Part shown: positions 22,706 to 31,791 of the stretch, piece after piece
How positions within the stretch are numbered: position 1 is the first letter of the stretch
Layout of the letters: every line of letters begins with the position of its first letter
Source of the DNA: a virus
Strand: one strand, 5' to 3'
Virus record (IMG/VR): IMGVR_UViG_3300046792_000213
Coordinates: 1-64,000 of that record
Length of the DNA stretch: 64,000 nt
The notes under the pieces: model-generated
What the model saw: only the letters and a program-made list of their open reading frames with translations
Databases searched by the model: none
Told to the model about the DNA's origin: nothing
Made by a program: the position numbers and the translations under genes

Positions 22706-25700
22706 TTATCGCTTGTAGGCCGGGTACGTTGTCGAGTTGCGGCGTGCCCGGTTGAGGTAGCCCTGCTCGACGATGTCCACGAGGGTCCGTTCGCTGACCA
22801 CGGACCCCTGGACGGTGTAGTGGTTGTGGACGACCGTGGGACCGCCGGCCATGCCGCCCCCGGCGAGAGCGGCGCCCTGCTGGACGGCCATGGCCATTCC
22901 CTGAGCGGCGACGACGGCGTGTTTCGTGGATCGGTTGATGCCGACCGCCATGCCTTGTGCGGTGTAGTCACCGAGCTGCGCCATGACTGCAGACGGGGAC
23001 CGGATACCGAGCGCTTTCTTGATCGCCGCCTGCATGGACTTGGCGATCTTCAGCATCTGCGCCTCGATCGCCTTCTCCTGCGACTGCAGCCCCTGCACGA
23101 GGCCCTGTGCAGACTTGATGCCCGCCCCGTACATCGCGTCGGCAACCGCACTGCCCGTGGCGTTCGCGGAGGACTGCATGCCCTTCTGCAGGTTGTTCAG
23201 CTCGGTGATCGTGCCCTTCGACGCGCCCATCAGAGCGGCAGTAGTCGCACCACCCTGGTCCACACCGGACGCGGCGATCTGCGCGATCAGATCCGACCGA
23301 AGCCCGGCCTTTTGCAGGGCACGCAACTGCGCGGCGAACTGGCTCGCTTTCGCGGCCTGGTCGCGCATGTTGTTCACGACGTCCTGCGAGGTCAGAGCGA
23401 ACCCTGCCTGCGGGGCGGTCGTGATGATCGACGCGTTCTGCATGATCCCGGACGCGATCGAGTCCCGCTCCGACGCCCACGACTTCAGCAACGCCGCGAG
23501 CTTCGACTGGGCCGCTTTCAGCTTGCCCGCGACCGAATCCCGGTCGGCGGCCAGTTTGAGAAGCGCCGCGTTGTCCTTCGCGACGGCCTTCTGCAGGCCC
23601 TTGTGGCTGCTGCCGAAGTCCGTGTAGAGCATGCTCGCGATGCGCTTCGTCGCGGCCTTCACACTGGCCGTGGACCCGGTAAGGCCCTGCACAAGCCCGG
23701 TCATCACGTAGGCACCAAGCGCCTTGAACTTCTTCGAAGGCGAGGCAATGCCCAGCTCGTCGGAGAACGCCGCGGTGGCCGCCTTCGCCATGGCAATAGC
23801 AGCGGCCATCACGTCCGGCTGGCCCCCGGCGATCCCTCGGGCCACGCCGGCGGCGACGTTCGAGCCGGCGCCGACCGCCGCCTGTCCCCAGGAAACCGAG
23901 CCGCCGAGGATGCCCACGGTCTCCGTGGCGATCTGCCGGGAGCGGGCGTTGCGCGTGTGAGGGATATACGACTCGTCGGGCCCCTCGCCCCACAGGATGT
24001 TGGAGCCGCCCTTGGCCATCATCGCCGGGCGGCCGAAGCCACCCTCAGCCATGCGCCGGACGCCACCGGAGACCACGGCGCCTGTGGCGTACCTGCCGCC
24101 GCCGGGCACCGCCACACCCGACCCGGACGCGATGCCCTTGTACACGACGTTGACGTGCACGGTTTTCCCGGACACCGACGCGATGGCCCGCTTCGCTGCG
24201 GCAATCTTGTTCTGCAGGTCAACGATGTCGCCACGGATGGACGTCTGCTTCGACGCCGGGGTGTTCCCCAGGTCGGCCTTGGCCTTCTTCAGCTTCGCCT
24301 GAAGGTCAGACAGGTCACCCTTGAGGAAGGCGGTCTTGTCGGGAGCCTTCAGGATCTGATCGGAGAGCTTCTTCGCCTGGTCCCGCGTGAGGCCCATGGC
24401 GTCCGCGGCGCTGATCAGCTTGGCGCGGCCCTGCTCGTAGATCCCCGACACTGTGGACCACGACTTGCCCTGATCCCGGGCGGCAGCAGCGTCCGCGTCC
24501 GCGGCGGCAGCCAGATCCGCCAGAGGCTTGTACGCGTCCCGCGCCGCCTGGGAGTTCAGGTCGATCTGCCCGTGCACCATTTTCAGTGCACTGTGGTGGC
24601 CCTTGATGGCCGCGGTGGTGTCATCAATCGCCTGCTGGAAATCAGCCTCCGCGGACAGGCCAGCCCGGTTCACGTCATTCAAAGCCTGGATGGACTGGCG
24701 CAATCCGTCGGCGGACTGCTTCTGTGCGTCGAGGTCCCTCTGCACGGACTGCGCCTGCTGCCCGAACATGCCCATCGAGTCGGCAACAAGATCCTGCTCG
24801 AACTTGGCGTCGGCCAGAGCGCTTTTGTAGCCGTCGAGGCGGTCTGTCAGTTCCTTGGTGGGCTGCCCCGACTTCTTGACCTCGGCGGACAGCTTCGACA
24901 CAGCGGCGGCGGCCAGGTCCGCCTTCCCGCCCTGCACCAACTGGGCCAGGGCGTCGTCGACTGCGTCGATGTCCTTCTTGGCGTCGTTCCACGAATTCGA
25001 CTTCTTGTGCCCAAGGGTGAAGATCGAATTCATAGTGTCGTTGAAGTGGTCCATCTTGGACCCGCCACCGTTGAGGCGGTCGATGGCGCTGTTCAGCTTG
25101 TCGAAGTCGCCACCGAAGGCCACGGCCGCCTCGCCGGAGACCTTCCCGGTGTGGCCCAGTTCGCCCAGGGATGTGGTCAGCTTGTCGACGTCCGGGGCTT
25201 TCTTGCCCGAGGACATCAGCGAGTTCACGACCAGTACGAGCGCGCCGATCGCAGCAACAGCGCCGCCGATCTTTGCCCCGGTCGACAGCGACCCAATAGC
25301 CGCCCGCACGCCGGCGACACCACCACCAGCAGTGGTGGATGCGACCCGCAGTGCGGTCAGTCGAGTGGACAGAGCCGTAATAGAGCCCGCCACGGTGGTG
25401 ATCCCGGCAGAGGTCAGCTTGATCAGCTTAAGCGCGGTGTAGGCCTGCAAGGTGCGGGCGATGAACGACACGGGCAGCGAGGCGACCAGGGCGGCCGTGG
25501 CGTTGACCAAGGACAGGACGCCCGGCCCCGCCTCAGCAGCACCCTTGAAGACCTGCATCACGGCCCTCGCGATGTTCTCCAGAGTCTTCCGGACCGCCGG
25601 CCCCTGATGCTCCGCGTACTTCATGAAGTCCGCGACCGGACCGTTGGCCTTCCCCTCAGACAGGACGCGGCTGAAGTGGATGACGTCATCCACGCCTCGC

Positions 25701-26977
25701 TTGAGCGCCCCGTCCGCGAAGGTCGTGAAGCGCTTCATCATTGCGTCGAAACCCGGCGTACTGACCGCCCCACCGGCCACAGTGATCAGCCGGTCCAACT
25801 CTGTGGAGGTGCCCTTAACCAACGGGTTGAGCTTCGGCAGGATCGCCTCGACAACCGCAATGGACTTCTCGACCGGGGCCATGGTGAAGCGGGCCAGGTC
25901 GTCGGACCACGACTTGAACGACGTCCGGAGTTCCATGTAGCCCACGGCGGCGCGCCGGGTCGCCGGCGGCAGCGCCGTAAGGGACTGCAGCGCCTGGTCC
26001 TGCGCCTGTGCGGCCTGCTTCGACGCTGGCCCGTACTTGGTGACCGCTTCGGTGTACTTCGTCTGTGCATCCGCCGCGTCGCCCAACTGCTTGATCTGCG
26101 GGACAACGGCAAGGCCGAACGCGCCGACGGCAACCGCCGCGGACCCCAAGGACGCGGCAAGGTGCAGCGCCGTCTGGGTGAGAACAGCCGCCACCGGCGC
26201 GAGTGCGGGCGCAAGGGACAGAAGCGTCCCCAAGGTGGCGCCCCCGCCGACGCCACCAGAGCCGCCGCCGCCGCCGATGACGACGGTGCGGATCGTGGCG
26301 GTGCGGTCCCGCGCAAGGTGGGCGAGACGCGCCTCAGTGGCGACCTGCGACGACTGATGTGTGGTCGGGCGGATCCAGACGTCGATCCGCTTGCCCAACT
26401 CCATCAGGACAGTGGCGACGCGGCGCTGCGCCACCTGATCCATCTTGGGCTTGATCTTGACCTCGACTGCGTTCGCCTCAAGGTCCGCGCGTACCGTATC
26501 CGCCTGCACCGAGTCGAGCTTGAGCTGTACCGACAGCTTCGCCGCAGGGCTGTCCTTAACCTTCTCCTTCAGCGCCGCGAGCGTGCCGTCTTTCAACCGC
26601 AGAGCGGTGTCCAGCTTCGCCGCGGAACTGTCCTTAATTTCCTGCCGCAGATCAGCGAGGGCACCAGCCTTGAGCGTGGTGGCGACCTCAAGCTTCGCGG
26701 CAGAGGATTCCTTGACCTTGGTGCGGAGGTCGGCCAGGGTGCCGGTCTTGAGGCGAAGTACGACGTCGAACTTCGCAGCCTTGCTGTCTTTGATCTTCTC
26801 TCGAAGAGCTGCGAGCGTGCCGTCCTTTAGCGTTGTGTCGACTTCCAGGGTGGCCTTGGTCTTGCCGACCTCGGTCGCCCAGGTCTTGACCTTCTCCTTA
26901 GACTCTCGGAGGGCCGTGACGAGACTGCTGTGGTCGCCTTCGAGCTTGGCGACGATGGGGGGCAGGTAGTCGGCCAC
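22706..26977 (-). CDS. Tape measure protein
   Basis: 1423 aa, the longest gene. N-terminal helix, then four 26-residue repeats (50-153), a membrane-like stretch (LAPALAPVAAVLTQTALHLA, about 265-310), a second hydrophobic part (GGAVAAIGALVLVVNSL, about 575), long coiled coils, and a C-terminal repeat of the tail-protein motif (LGIASPSKKFKALGAYVMTG; LGIRSPSAVMAQLGDYTAQG). Sets tail length and delivers DNA through the envelope. A tail of roughly 200 nm would follow from about 1.5 angstrom per residue, a rule of thumb. Preceded by chaperone genes as expected. Confidence 0.9.
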   Translation of the reverse strand: MADYLPPIVAKLEGDHSSLVTALRESKEKVKTWATEVGKTKATLEVDTTLKDGTLAALREKIKDSKAAKFDVVLRLKTGTLADLRTKVKESSAAKLEVATTLKAGALADLRQEIKDSSAAKLDTALRLKDGTLAALKEKVKDSPAAKLSVQLKLDSVQADTVRADLEANAVEVKIKPKMDQVAQRRVATVLMELGKRIDVWIRPTTHQSSQVATEARLAHLARDRTATIRTVVIGGGGGSGGVGGGATLGTLLSLAPALAPVAAVLTQTALHLAASLGSAAVAVGAFGLAVVPQIKQLGDAADAQTKYTEAVTKYGPASKQAAQAQDQALQSLTALPPATRRAAVGYMELRTSFKSWSDDLARFTMAPVEKSIAVVEAILPKLNPLVKGTSTELDRLITVAGGAVSTPGFDAMMKRFTTFADGALKRGVDDVIHFSRVLSEGKANGPVADFMKYAEHQGPAVRKTLENIARAVMQVFKGAAEAGPGVLSLVNATAALVASLPVSFIARTLQAYTALKLIKLTSAGITTVAGSITALSTRLTALRVASTTAGGGVAGVRAAIGSLSTGAKIGGAVAAIGALVLVVNSLMSSGKKAPDVDKLTTSLGELGHTGKVSGEAAVAFGGDFDKLNSAIDRLNGGGSKMDHFNDTMNSIFTLGHKKSNSWNDAKKDIDAVDDALAQLVQGGKADLAAAAVSKLSAEVKKSGQPTKELTDRLDGYKSALADAKFEQDLVADSMGMFGQQAQSVQRDLDAQKQSADGLRQSIQALNDVNRAGLSAEADFQQAIDDTTAAIKGHHSALKMVHGQIDLNSQAARDAYKPLADLAAAADADAAAARDQGKSWSTVSGIYEQGRAKLISAADAMGLTRDQAKKLSDQILKAPDKTAFLKGDLSDLQAKLKKAKADLGNTPASKQTSIRGDIVDLQNKIAAAKRAIASVSGKTVHVNVVYKGIASGSGVAVPGGGRYATGAVVSGGVRRMAEGGFGRPAMMAKGGSNILWGEGPDESYIPHTRNARSRQIATETVGILGGSVSWGQAAVGAGSNVAAGVARGIAGGQPDVMAAAIAMAKAATAAFSDELGIASPSKKFKALGAYVMTGLVQGLTGSTASVKAATKRIASMLYTDFGSSHKGLQKAVAKDNAALLKLAADRDSVAGKLKAAQSKLAALLKSWASERDSIASGIMQNASIITTAPQAGFALTSQDVVNNMRDQAAKASQFAAQLRALQKAGLRSDLIAQIAASGVDQGGATTAALMGASKGTITELNNLQKGMQSSANATGSAVADAMYGAGIKSAQGLVQGLQSQEKAIEAQMLKIAKSMQAAIKKALGIRSPSAVMAQLGDYTAQGMAVGINRSTKHAVVAAQGMAMAVQQGAALAGGGMAGGPTVVHNHYTVQGSVVSERTLVDIVEQGYLNRARRNSTTYPAYKR
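26519..26830 (-). repeat. Four tandem 78-bp repeats in the tape measure gene
   Basis: They encode LKDGTLAALREKIKDSKAAK-type units of 26 residues at protein positions 50-75, 76-101, 102-127 and 128-153; each is LK-x-G-x-LA-x-L-x5-K-x-S-x-AAK then a short strand. DNA copies have diverged at third positions, so the duplication is not recent. Confidence 0.8.
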
Positions 26978-27009
26978 AGCGGCACCCCCTCAAGTGGTCT
27001 GGTCGGGGG

Positions 27010-27450
27010 TTACATGGCTCGGCTCCACGCCTCGACGTACAGGCGCCGCAGGTCATCGCGGGCATCCCGCACGGTGGGCGCCAGGTAGGGGCGCGGCGGC
27101 AGGGTTACTGAGTGGTTGCGGCCAGCGCGCCCGCCGAGTTCCTGAATCCGGGAGTACACGGCGGTCGGCCCCAGCCGCCCGCTGAAACCGGTGCCGGTGG
27201 GGATCGGGCCGGTGGGGGTCAGCGACCCGCGGAGGTGCCCGCTGATCCGCGCCGGGGGCTCACCCGGTGGCGACGGAGTCGGGGTGCGGGGCGGGTGGTA
27301 GTAGCGGGACAGCCTGCTGTGCGCCCGCCGCTGCAGCAGGGTCAGCCCGTCCTTGGTGGCCCGGCGGGTCGCGGACATGATCCGCTGCTCCAGGGCATCA
27401 ATGGCGGCGGCGAAGTCGTCCACGCCGTCCACGTTGACGGTGACGTCCAC
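27010..27450 (-). CDS. HK97 gp10-like head-tail/tail completion protein
   Basis: 146 aa, ATG. DDFAAAIDALEQRIM, then GEPPARISGHLRGSLTPTGP, AVYSRIQELGG and LPPRPYLAPTV follow the HK97 gp10 pattern (helix, tG-L-r-S, Y-A-x-E-G, RP-x-l-x-P). Such proteins normally precede the tail terminator gene; here it sits between the tail chaperones and the tape measure, which is unusual. Confidence 0.65.
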   Translation of the reverse strand: MDVTVNVDGVDDFAAAIDALEQRIMSATRRATKDGLTLLQRRAHSRLSRYYHPPRTPTPSPPGEPPARISGHLRGSLTPTGPIPTGTGFSGRLGPTAVYSRIQELGGRAGRNHSVTLPPRPYLAPTVRDARDDLRRLYVEAWSRAM

Positions 27451-27453
27451 GGG

Positions 27454-27765
27454 TCACCTCCCGCCGGCGGCGGCCTGTCGCTCCGCTTCTTCCTGTGCTC
27501 GCAGGCGCAGGGTGACCTTGGCCGCATCCACGGCGCTGGCGTACCCGGGCAGGCGCATCATGACCCACACCGGCTGCTCGTCCACCTGGTTGGGTGTCCA
27601 CCCGTACCGTTCGGCGAACCACCCGTACCGCCACGCCACCGTCTCAAACAGGGTCTCCGGGTGGTCACCGGGGATCGGGCGGCCTTCAAGGACGGCTAGG
27701 ACGCGGCGGCGCCCCCAGTAGGGGACGCCGGGTCCGCCTGTGCTGCGGCGAGTGCCGCCGCATCC
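27454..27765 (-). CDS. Tail assembly chaperone, frameshift extension (T frame)
   Basis: Open frame in -1 relative to the preceding chaperone, running from 27765 to its stop at 27454. It has no good start at the overlap but encodes a coherent sequence (VPYWGRRRVLAVLEGRP, then WRYGWFAERYGWTPNQVDEQ). As in lambda gpG/gpGT, it is probably made as a G-T fusion by -1 slippage near the run TGGGGGC (27711-27717). Separate initiation at an internal ATG is the alternative. Confidence 0.65.
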   Translation of the reverse strand, partial: GCGGTRRSTGGPGVPYWGRRRVLAVLEGRPIPGDHPETLFETVAWRYGWFAERYGWTPNQVDEQPVWVMMRLPGYASAVDAAKVTLRLRAQEEAERQAAAGGR

Positions 27766-28067
27766 TCAGGCTCCGGATCCGACGGAAACAGCAGGTCTTC
27801 GGCAGGTTCGACAAGCTTCTTCAGCGCCTGGTAGTCGCGAATCTCCATCAGCCGCAGCGACTCCGGGGCCTTCAACGGGACCGGCAGCGGCAGCGACCAG
27901 TTCAGGACGAGGACGCCGATGAGGGCATTCCTCATCTGACGGATCATCGCGCCGCCCTCTCCGGTCATGGCGTCCTGGATGTCCATCTGGTCGCCGGCGC
28001 GGAGCTCGGTGGGGTCGCGGAGCTCGACCCACGAGTCCGGAGAGGCGAGTGCGTGGCGCTGAGCCAT
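27696..28067 (-). CDS. Tail assembly chaperone (G frame)
   Basis: 123 aa. SPDSWVELRDPTELRAGDQM, then MIRQMRNALIGVLVLNWSLP and acidic/Ala-rich end. This is the usual position (after the tail tube, before the tape measure) and style of the actinophage gpG-like chaperone. Its stop TAG lies inside the T-frame ORF. Confidence 0.75.
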   Translation of the reverse strand: MAQRHALASPDSWVELRDPTELRAGDQMDIQDAMTGEGGAMIRQMRNALIGVLVLNWSLPLPVPLKAPESLRLMEIRDYQALKKLVEPAEDLLFPSDPEPEDAAALAAAQADPASPTGGAAAS

Positions 28068-28095
28068 GGTGGTGCCTTTCGTTGTGGAAGCTGGT

Positions 28096-28127
28096 GCTGC
28101 CCCCGGGCTTCCACATCCGGGGGCAGC
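28096..28127 (-). terminator. Hairpin directly after the tail tube gene
   Basis: GCTGCCCCCGG and CCGGGGGCAGC make an 11-bp stem 18-49 bases past the stop of the tail tube gene. No U-tract. It could partly terminate or protect the 3' end, raising tail-tube mRNA over downstream genes. Confidence 0.6.
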
Positions 28128-28144
28128 AGTCGGTGGGGTGGGGA

Positions 28145-29395
28145 TCAGAAACTGCCGGGGGCGGCGGCGCAGGTCACGGAGACTTTGACCGGGGACATGC
28201 CGCCGGATCCGCCCGCGTTGGTGGTGTTGAAGACTGCTTCGAAGCTGTCCTGGTAGCCGACGGCAGCCTTGGACGTGTCGGGGGCCGCGGCAGTGAATGC
28301 GGCGACCTGGACATCGAGCTGGATGGTGATCGCAGCGTTCCCCGCGAGGCCGTTGGAGGCGAGGATCTGCACCTGCGGCTGGGTGTTGTTCAGCATGTAC
28401 AACAGCGCGGACTCATCGGAGACGGCGCCGAAGTTGAGCTTGCCGTTCACGCTGAGGCCGCCGCGCTGGATGATGTACGGGGTCTGCACGCCGGTCGCAG
28501 TGAAGATCGGCGTCAGCTCACGGACGATGTCCACTTCGCCGTCGGTGACGGTGTTGACGAGGGTGCCGCCCGCAGCGGGGCCGCCGATGCCGATTTTCGT
28601 CCGCCACGACGCGACGGGCAGGACCGTGGTCGGGTTCGGGGTCGGGGCCGCACCGGCGGGCACCGACGGCCAGGACGTGCCCTGACCGTCCCAGGTGAGC
28701 AACTCGCTCTCTGCGTTGAACTTGAAGTTCATCCCGCCCAGGCAGAACCCCGGGTACTGGCGAGCACCCACGGTCGCTGTCGGCCCGAGGGAGTGCGTCA
28801 GGGTGTGCGACGGGGGCTGCCCGCCACCACTGTTGAGCAGGGACCACGTGTAGGTGAACAGGCCGGCGCCGACGACCGGAACCACGGTCTGTGATGCGGC
28901 GTGCCCGAACAGCAGGCCACCCGCCGGGGACGTGATGGGGATCGTGTACGGGCCCGACCCGGACGGGGTACCCGTGGTGACGACCTCCGCCGTCGCACCG
29001 GTACCGATCTGGATGACCGTCGCCGCGGGGATCGTCGCGGTCGCGGAGATGCTTGTCGCCCCCGCGACGGCCAACGCCGCCAGGGTCGTTGACCCGGATC
29101 CGGTCGGGGTGCCGGTCACCGCGAGGTCACCGAGGAGGTTCCGCAGCCAGAAACCCAGGGTGTCCCCGTACACGGGGCCGCCGAGGGAGATGTCGGCGGT
29201 GGCGACGCCCTGAATCTGCGCGAAGCTGTCGGTTCCCATCGACCCGCGCCACGACTGGTCCTTGAGATAGGTCGGCTTGTCGGTCGGGCTGAACGTCGTC
29301 AGCAGCTGCGTGGCGGTCATCGCCACCGGCGTGCCCTGCGCGGTCTCGCTGGCGATGCCGACGAACTGCTTTGTGGATGCGTAGGTGGCGACCAC
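28145..29395 (-). CDS. Major tail (tube) protein
   Basis: 416 aa from the GTG at 29395, which has GGAG at good distance; a GTG two codons earlier is too near. Begins VVATYASTKQFVGIASETAQ and has an Ig-like inserted Ala/Thr-rich part (STTLAALAVAGATSISATAT). Gene order (after the tail terminator, before chaperones), size and the GVQTPYIIQRGGLSVNGKLN core fit a siphovirus tail-tube protein. Confidence 0.8.
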   Translation of the reverse strand: MVATYASTKQFVGIASETAQGTPVAMTATQLLTTFSPTDKPTYLKDQSWRGSMGTDSFAQIQGVATADISLGGPVYGDTLGFWLRNLLGDLAVTGTPTGSGSTTLAALAVAGATSISATATIPAATVIQIGTGATAEVVTTGTPSGSGPYTIPITSPAGGLLFGHAASQTVVPVVGAGLFTYTWSLLNSGGGQPPSHTLTHSLGPTATVGARQYPGFCLGGMNFKFNAESELLTWDGQGTSWPSVPAGAAPTPNPTTVLPVASWRTKIGIGGPAAGGTLVNTVTDGEVDIVRELTPIFTATGVQTPYIIQRGGLSVNGKLNFGAVSDESALLYMLNNTQPQVQILASNGLAGNAAITIQLDVQVAAFTAAAPDTSKAAVGYQDSFEAVFNTTNAGGSGGMSPVKVSVTCAAAPGSF

Positions 29396-29397
29396 GG

Positions 29398-29718
29398 TCA
29401 CTCCTCCGAGGCGGGCGGAGCGTTGTCCGCGATCTGGTTGGGCTTCTTCTTGGTGGGCGACCACCGGCCGTCATCCGGGGCGGAGAACGGCCAGTCGAAG
29501 ACCGTTGCCGAGTTGTCCTCGTCCGCCGGGCGGGCCGTGAGCGGCACTTCGAGGTAGTGGGTGGCTATCGGCCCGGTGAACTCGTAGACCCCCGCAGGCT
29601 GGCGCCCGGCCGGGACCTCGGTGGCTGGCGCGTCCGACGCCGGAGCGGGGGGCTCGGTGGTGGTCTTGGGCGCCGGCGTGGGGTCCGGCTTCGGCTCGTC
29701 CTTGGCGGTCGCAGGCAT
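29398..29718 (-). CDS. Pro-rich small structural-region protein
   Basis: 106 aa. N-terminal half is Pro/Ala/Thr-rich and likely disordered, then GVYEFTGPIATHYLEVPLTA. Stop sits 3 bp before the tail tube start. Function unknown. Confidence 0.6.
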   Translation of the reverse strand: MPATAKDEPKPDPTPAPKTTTEPPAPASDAPATEVPAGRQPAGVYEFTGPIATHYLEVPLTARPADEDNSATVFDWPFSAPDDGRWSPTKKKPNQIADNAPPASEE

Positions 29719-29757
29719 GCGGAACTCCAGTCCGGCAGGGTAATTGGGGGCGGCGGG

Positions 29758-30288
29758 TCAGGCCTGGACGATCTCCAGGGCCGTGAACGACATCAATGCG
29801 AACGACTTGGTCAGGCCTGCCTTGGTCTCGGGCTGCCCGTACTCCACGTCGATGGAGCCCCGGCCGCCGTCTACTGCCTCACCGGCCTCGAAGCAGGCGT
29901 TGCCGAGGGTGCGGTCAGCCCGCATGTGCTCGACAAGGGCGTCACGCAGGGCGTACACGTCGTCCTGCGCGTCCTCGGCGTGCGGCGTCCGGGACCGGAT
30001 GTACACGGCGAACTCGACGTCGTAGCGGACGTTCTTCTGGCCGCCGTGCTCGCCAGCCAGGGCAAAGCGCTGCTCAGACTGGCTGGGGATCCACACGACG
30101 ATCTGGCAGCCGGTGCGGGCGCCGTCGCCCTGGCCGTGGAAGTAGTCGGCCATCTTGTCGTCTGCCGCCCACGCCCGCCGCACCACGCCCACACCGGGAA
30201 GAGGCGACGACCGGTAGGTGCGGGTGTCGGGGTCGTAGGCGCCACCGAAGTAGGCGCAGATCCCGTCGAGGACCGTCCGGATGCTCAT
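29758..30288 (-). CDS. Tail terminator-like protein
   Basis: 176 aa. MSIRTVLDGICAYFGGAYDP at the start and a central strand-turn RYDVEFAVYIRSRTPH with DVYALRDALVEHM helix follow gpU/tail-terminator style proteins, consistent with placement just before the tail tube gene. Overlaps the connector gene by 4 bp. Confidence 0.65.
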   Translation of the reverse strand: MSIRTVLDGICAYFGGAYDPDTRTYRSSPLPGVGVVRRAWAADDKMADYFHGQGDGARTGCQIVVWIPSQSEQRFALAGEHGGQKNVRYDVEFAVYIRSRTPHAEDAQDDVYALRDALVEHMRADRTLGNACFEAGEAVDGGRGSIDVEYGQPETKAGLTKSFALMSFTALEIVQA

Positions 30289-31166
30289 CGCACCCGCCCG
30301 TAGGACGCCAGGGTGCGGGCCGCAGCGGCGATCAGGCCAGTGCCGTTGCGGGGGTCGCTCTTGCGGGTGTCGGACCCGAGGGCGGTGTTGGGGAACTCGT
30401 CCTCGGCGGAGCTATCTGGCCGCATCAGGGTGGCGGTGACTTTCTGCACGATCGCGTTGCGGGCGTCAGCGGGCAGGCTGGAGAAGTCGTGCCCGACCTC
30501 GTGGGCGTTGACCGTTGGTGCGGCCAGCAGGACAGCGGTAGGCGCAAGCGGCACGGTCGAGTCGGGCGGCACCCACAGCGGGGACACAGTGACGGTCTCC
30601 TCCGCACCAGGTTCCCAGATTCGGTACTCCCCACCCGGGACGATGCCCGTCGGGTCGGCGACCGTCAGGGAGATGACGCCCGCAAGAGAATCGTCGGCCA
30701 GGACAGTGGCGACGAACCCCGCCGTGATGCTGGCCAGCACGAACACCTCACCGGACAGGGGCAACCCGAACTGCAACGACCCCGACCAGGCGGCGTTCTG
30801 GCCACCGATGGGCAGCACGATGTTCGTGTCGTTCTCCACCCACGCCCCACTGCCCGGCACGGTAGTGAGGACGGTTGAGGCGAGCCCGTAGCCGACGCTG
30901 TTCACGGCGATCACTGGGCCGTGGTCGGCGTGCCACTTGAGGTTCCCCGACCGGTCCACCACGGCCCGGCACCGCTGGATTCGGACGTGCGCACCGAGGG
31001 GCTGGTCGCACTCGTTGTCAGCCCATGCAGACGCCTCCAGCAGGAGCGTGGTGAGGGCGGCCGTCTGGTCGGCTGGGTCCGGGTTGCCGACGCGCAGCCC
31101 GTCGGTGTCCAGGTAGGTGGGGTGTGCTCGGAATGCCGCGGCGGACACGTAGGGCGTGGTGGGCAC
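30285..31166 (-). CDS. Head-tail connector (adaptor) protein
   Basis: 293 aa. N-terminal helical part (LTTLLLEASAWADNECDQPL) resembles HK97 gp6-like adaptors, followed by a long beta-rich insertion (VRIQRCRAVVDRSGNLKWHA; TAGFVATVLADDSLAGVISL) and a C-terminal helix. Longer than typical adaptors (about 100-180 aa). Role inferred from order. Confidence 0.65.
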   Translation of the reverse strand: MPTTPYVSAAAFRAHPTYLDTDGLRVGNPDPADQTAALTTLLLEASAWADNECDQPLGAHVRIQRCRAVVDRSGNLKWHADHGPVIAVNSVGYGLASTVLTTVPGSGAWVENDTNIVLPIGGQNAAWSGSLQFGLPLSGEVFVLASITAGFVATVLADDSLAGVISLTVADPTGIVPGGEYRIWEPGAEETVTVSPLWVPPDSTVPLAPTAVLLAAPTVNAHEVGHDFSSLPADARNAIVQKVTATLMRPDSSAEDEFPNTALGSDTRKSDPRNGTGLIAAAARTLASYGRVR

Positions 31167-31191
31167 GACCGCTCACCCCCGTTCGTCTCGG

Positions 31192-31488
31192 TCAGGTGTC
31201 GCGGATCCAGGTGCCGTGCTCGCAGCCGTGCGAGAAGGCGCCGTCCGCCCACCCGTTGGGGAAGCAGATCGGGCAGGGCTGCTCGACTTCCTGGAGGTCG
31301 CTCTTCGTCGGCTTGTCGTCCGGCGGGGAGGCTTCGGCCGGCGGATCGACAGGGGCGGGAGTAGTGGCACCCGCGTCGGCATCGGCTGGCGGGACGGTCT
31401 CGGTCGGTAGGGTCTCGTCGCCCTGCTGCTCAGCCGCCGGGGCGTCAGGGGTGGGCGGCTTCGGTTCGGCGCGCTTGCGCGGGGGCAT
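31192..31488 (-). CDS. Small Pro/acidic protein with CxxC end
   Basis: 98 aa from ATG 31488. Basic start (MPPRKRAEPK), long disordered Pro/Ala region, then CPICFPNGWADG and HGCEHGTW, a possible zinc site. Unknown virion-region protein. Confidence 0.55.
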   Translation of the reverse strand: MPPRKRAEPKPPTPDAPAAEQQGDETLPTETVPPADADAGATTPAPVDPPAEASPPDDKPTKSDLQEVEQPCPICFPNGWADGAFSHGCEHGTWIRDT

Positions 31489-31492
31489 GTTC

Positions 31493-31759
31493 CTACTCCT
31501 TCTCGCAGGCGCCGCCGCAGCGGCCACACGTCTTGACGTAGGCGGCGAATCCGCAGTCCGTGCAGCGGTAGCCGCCGCGGGTGCGCCCGCCGAGATTGGC
31601 GGGGAACGCCCCGTACTCGCGGAGGGCACGTTCGTGCTGCGGGTTGGTGACGGTGACGGTGCCGTCACGTCCGGCGGTGTACGCGGTTTTGGTGCCGGTC
31701 TGGGCGCCGAGGATGTCGATGCCGCGGACGGCTCCGTCGGGCAGGCAGAGGCGGGTCAC
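31493..31759 (-). CDS. Small zinc-ribbon protein
   Basis: 88 aa. Beta-rich first half (AYTAGRDGTVTVTNPQHERA) and a C-terminal ribbon YRCTDCGFAAYVKTCGRCGG with a last Cys. Between capsid and connector genes; unknown role. Confidence 0.6.
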   Translation of the reverse strand: MTRLCLPDGAVRGIDILGAQTGTKTAYTAGRDGTVTVTNPQHERALREYGAFPANLGGRTRGGYRCTDCGFAAYVKTCGRCGGACEKE

Positions 31760-31791
31760 GGGGTCCTCCGGTGGGGGTGGTGAGGGTTGGT

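Noticed and set aside
22820-26830. 1336-codon plus-strand ORF opposite the tape measure gene
   Set aside because: Long antisense ORFs are expected in high-GC DNA; its composition is Arg/Gly/Leu shadow and the minus strand encodes a clear tape measure protein.
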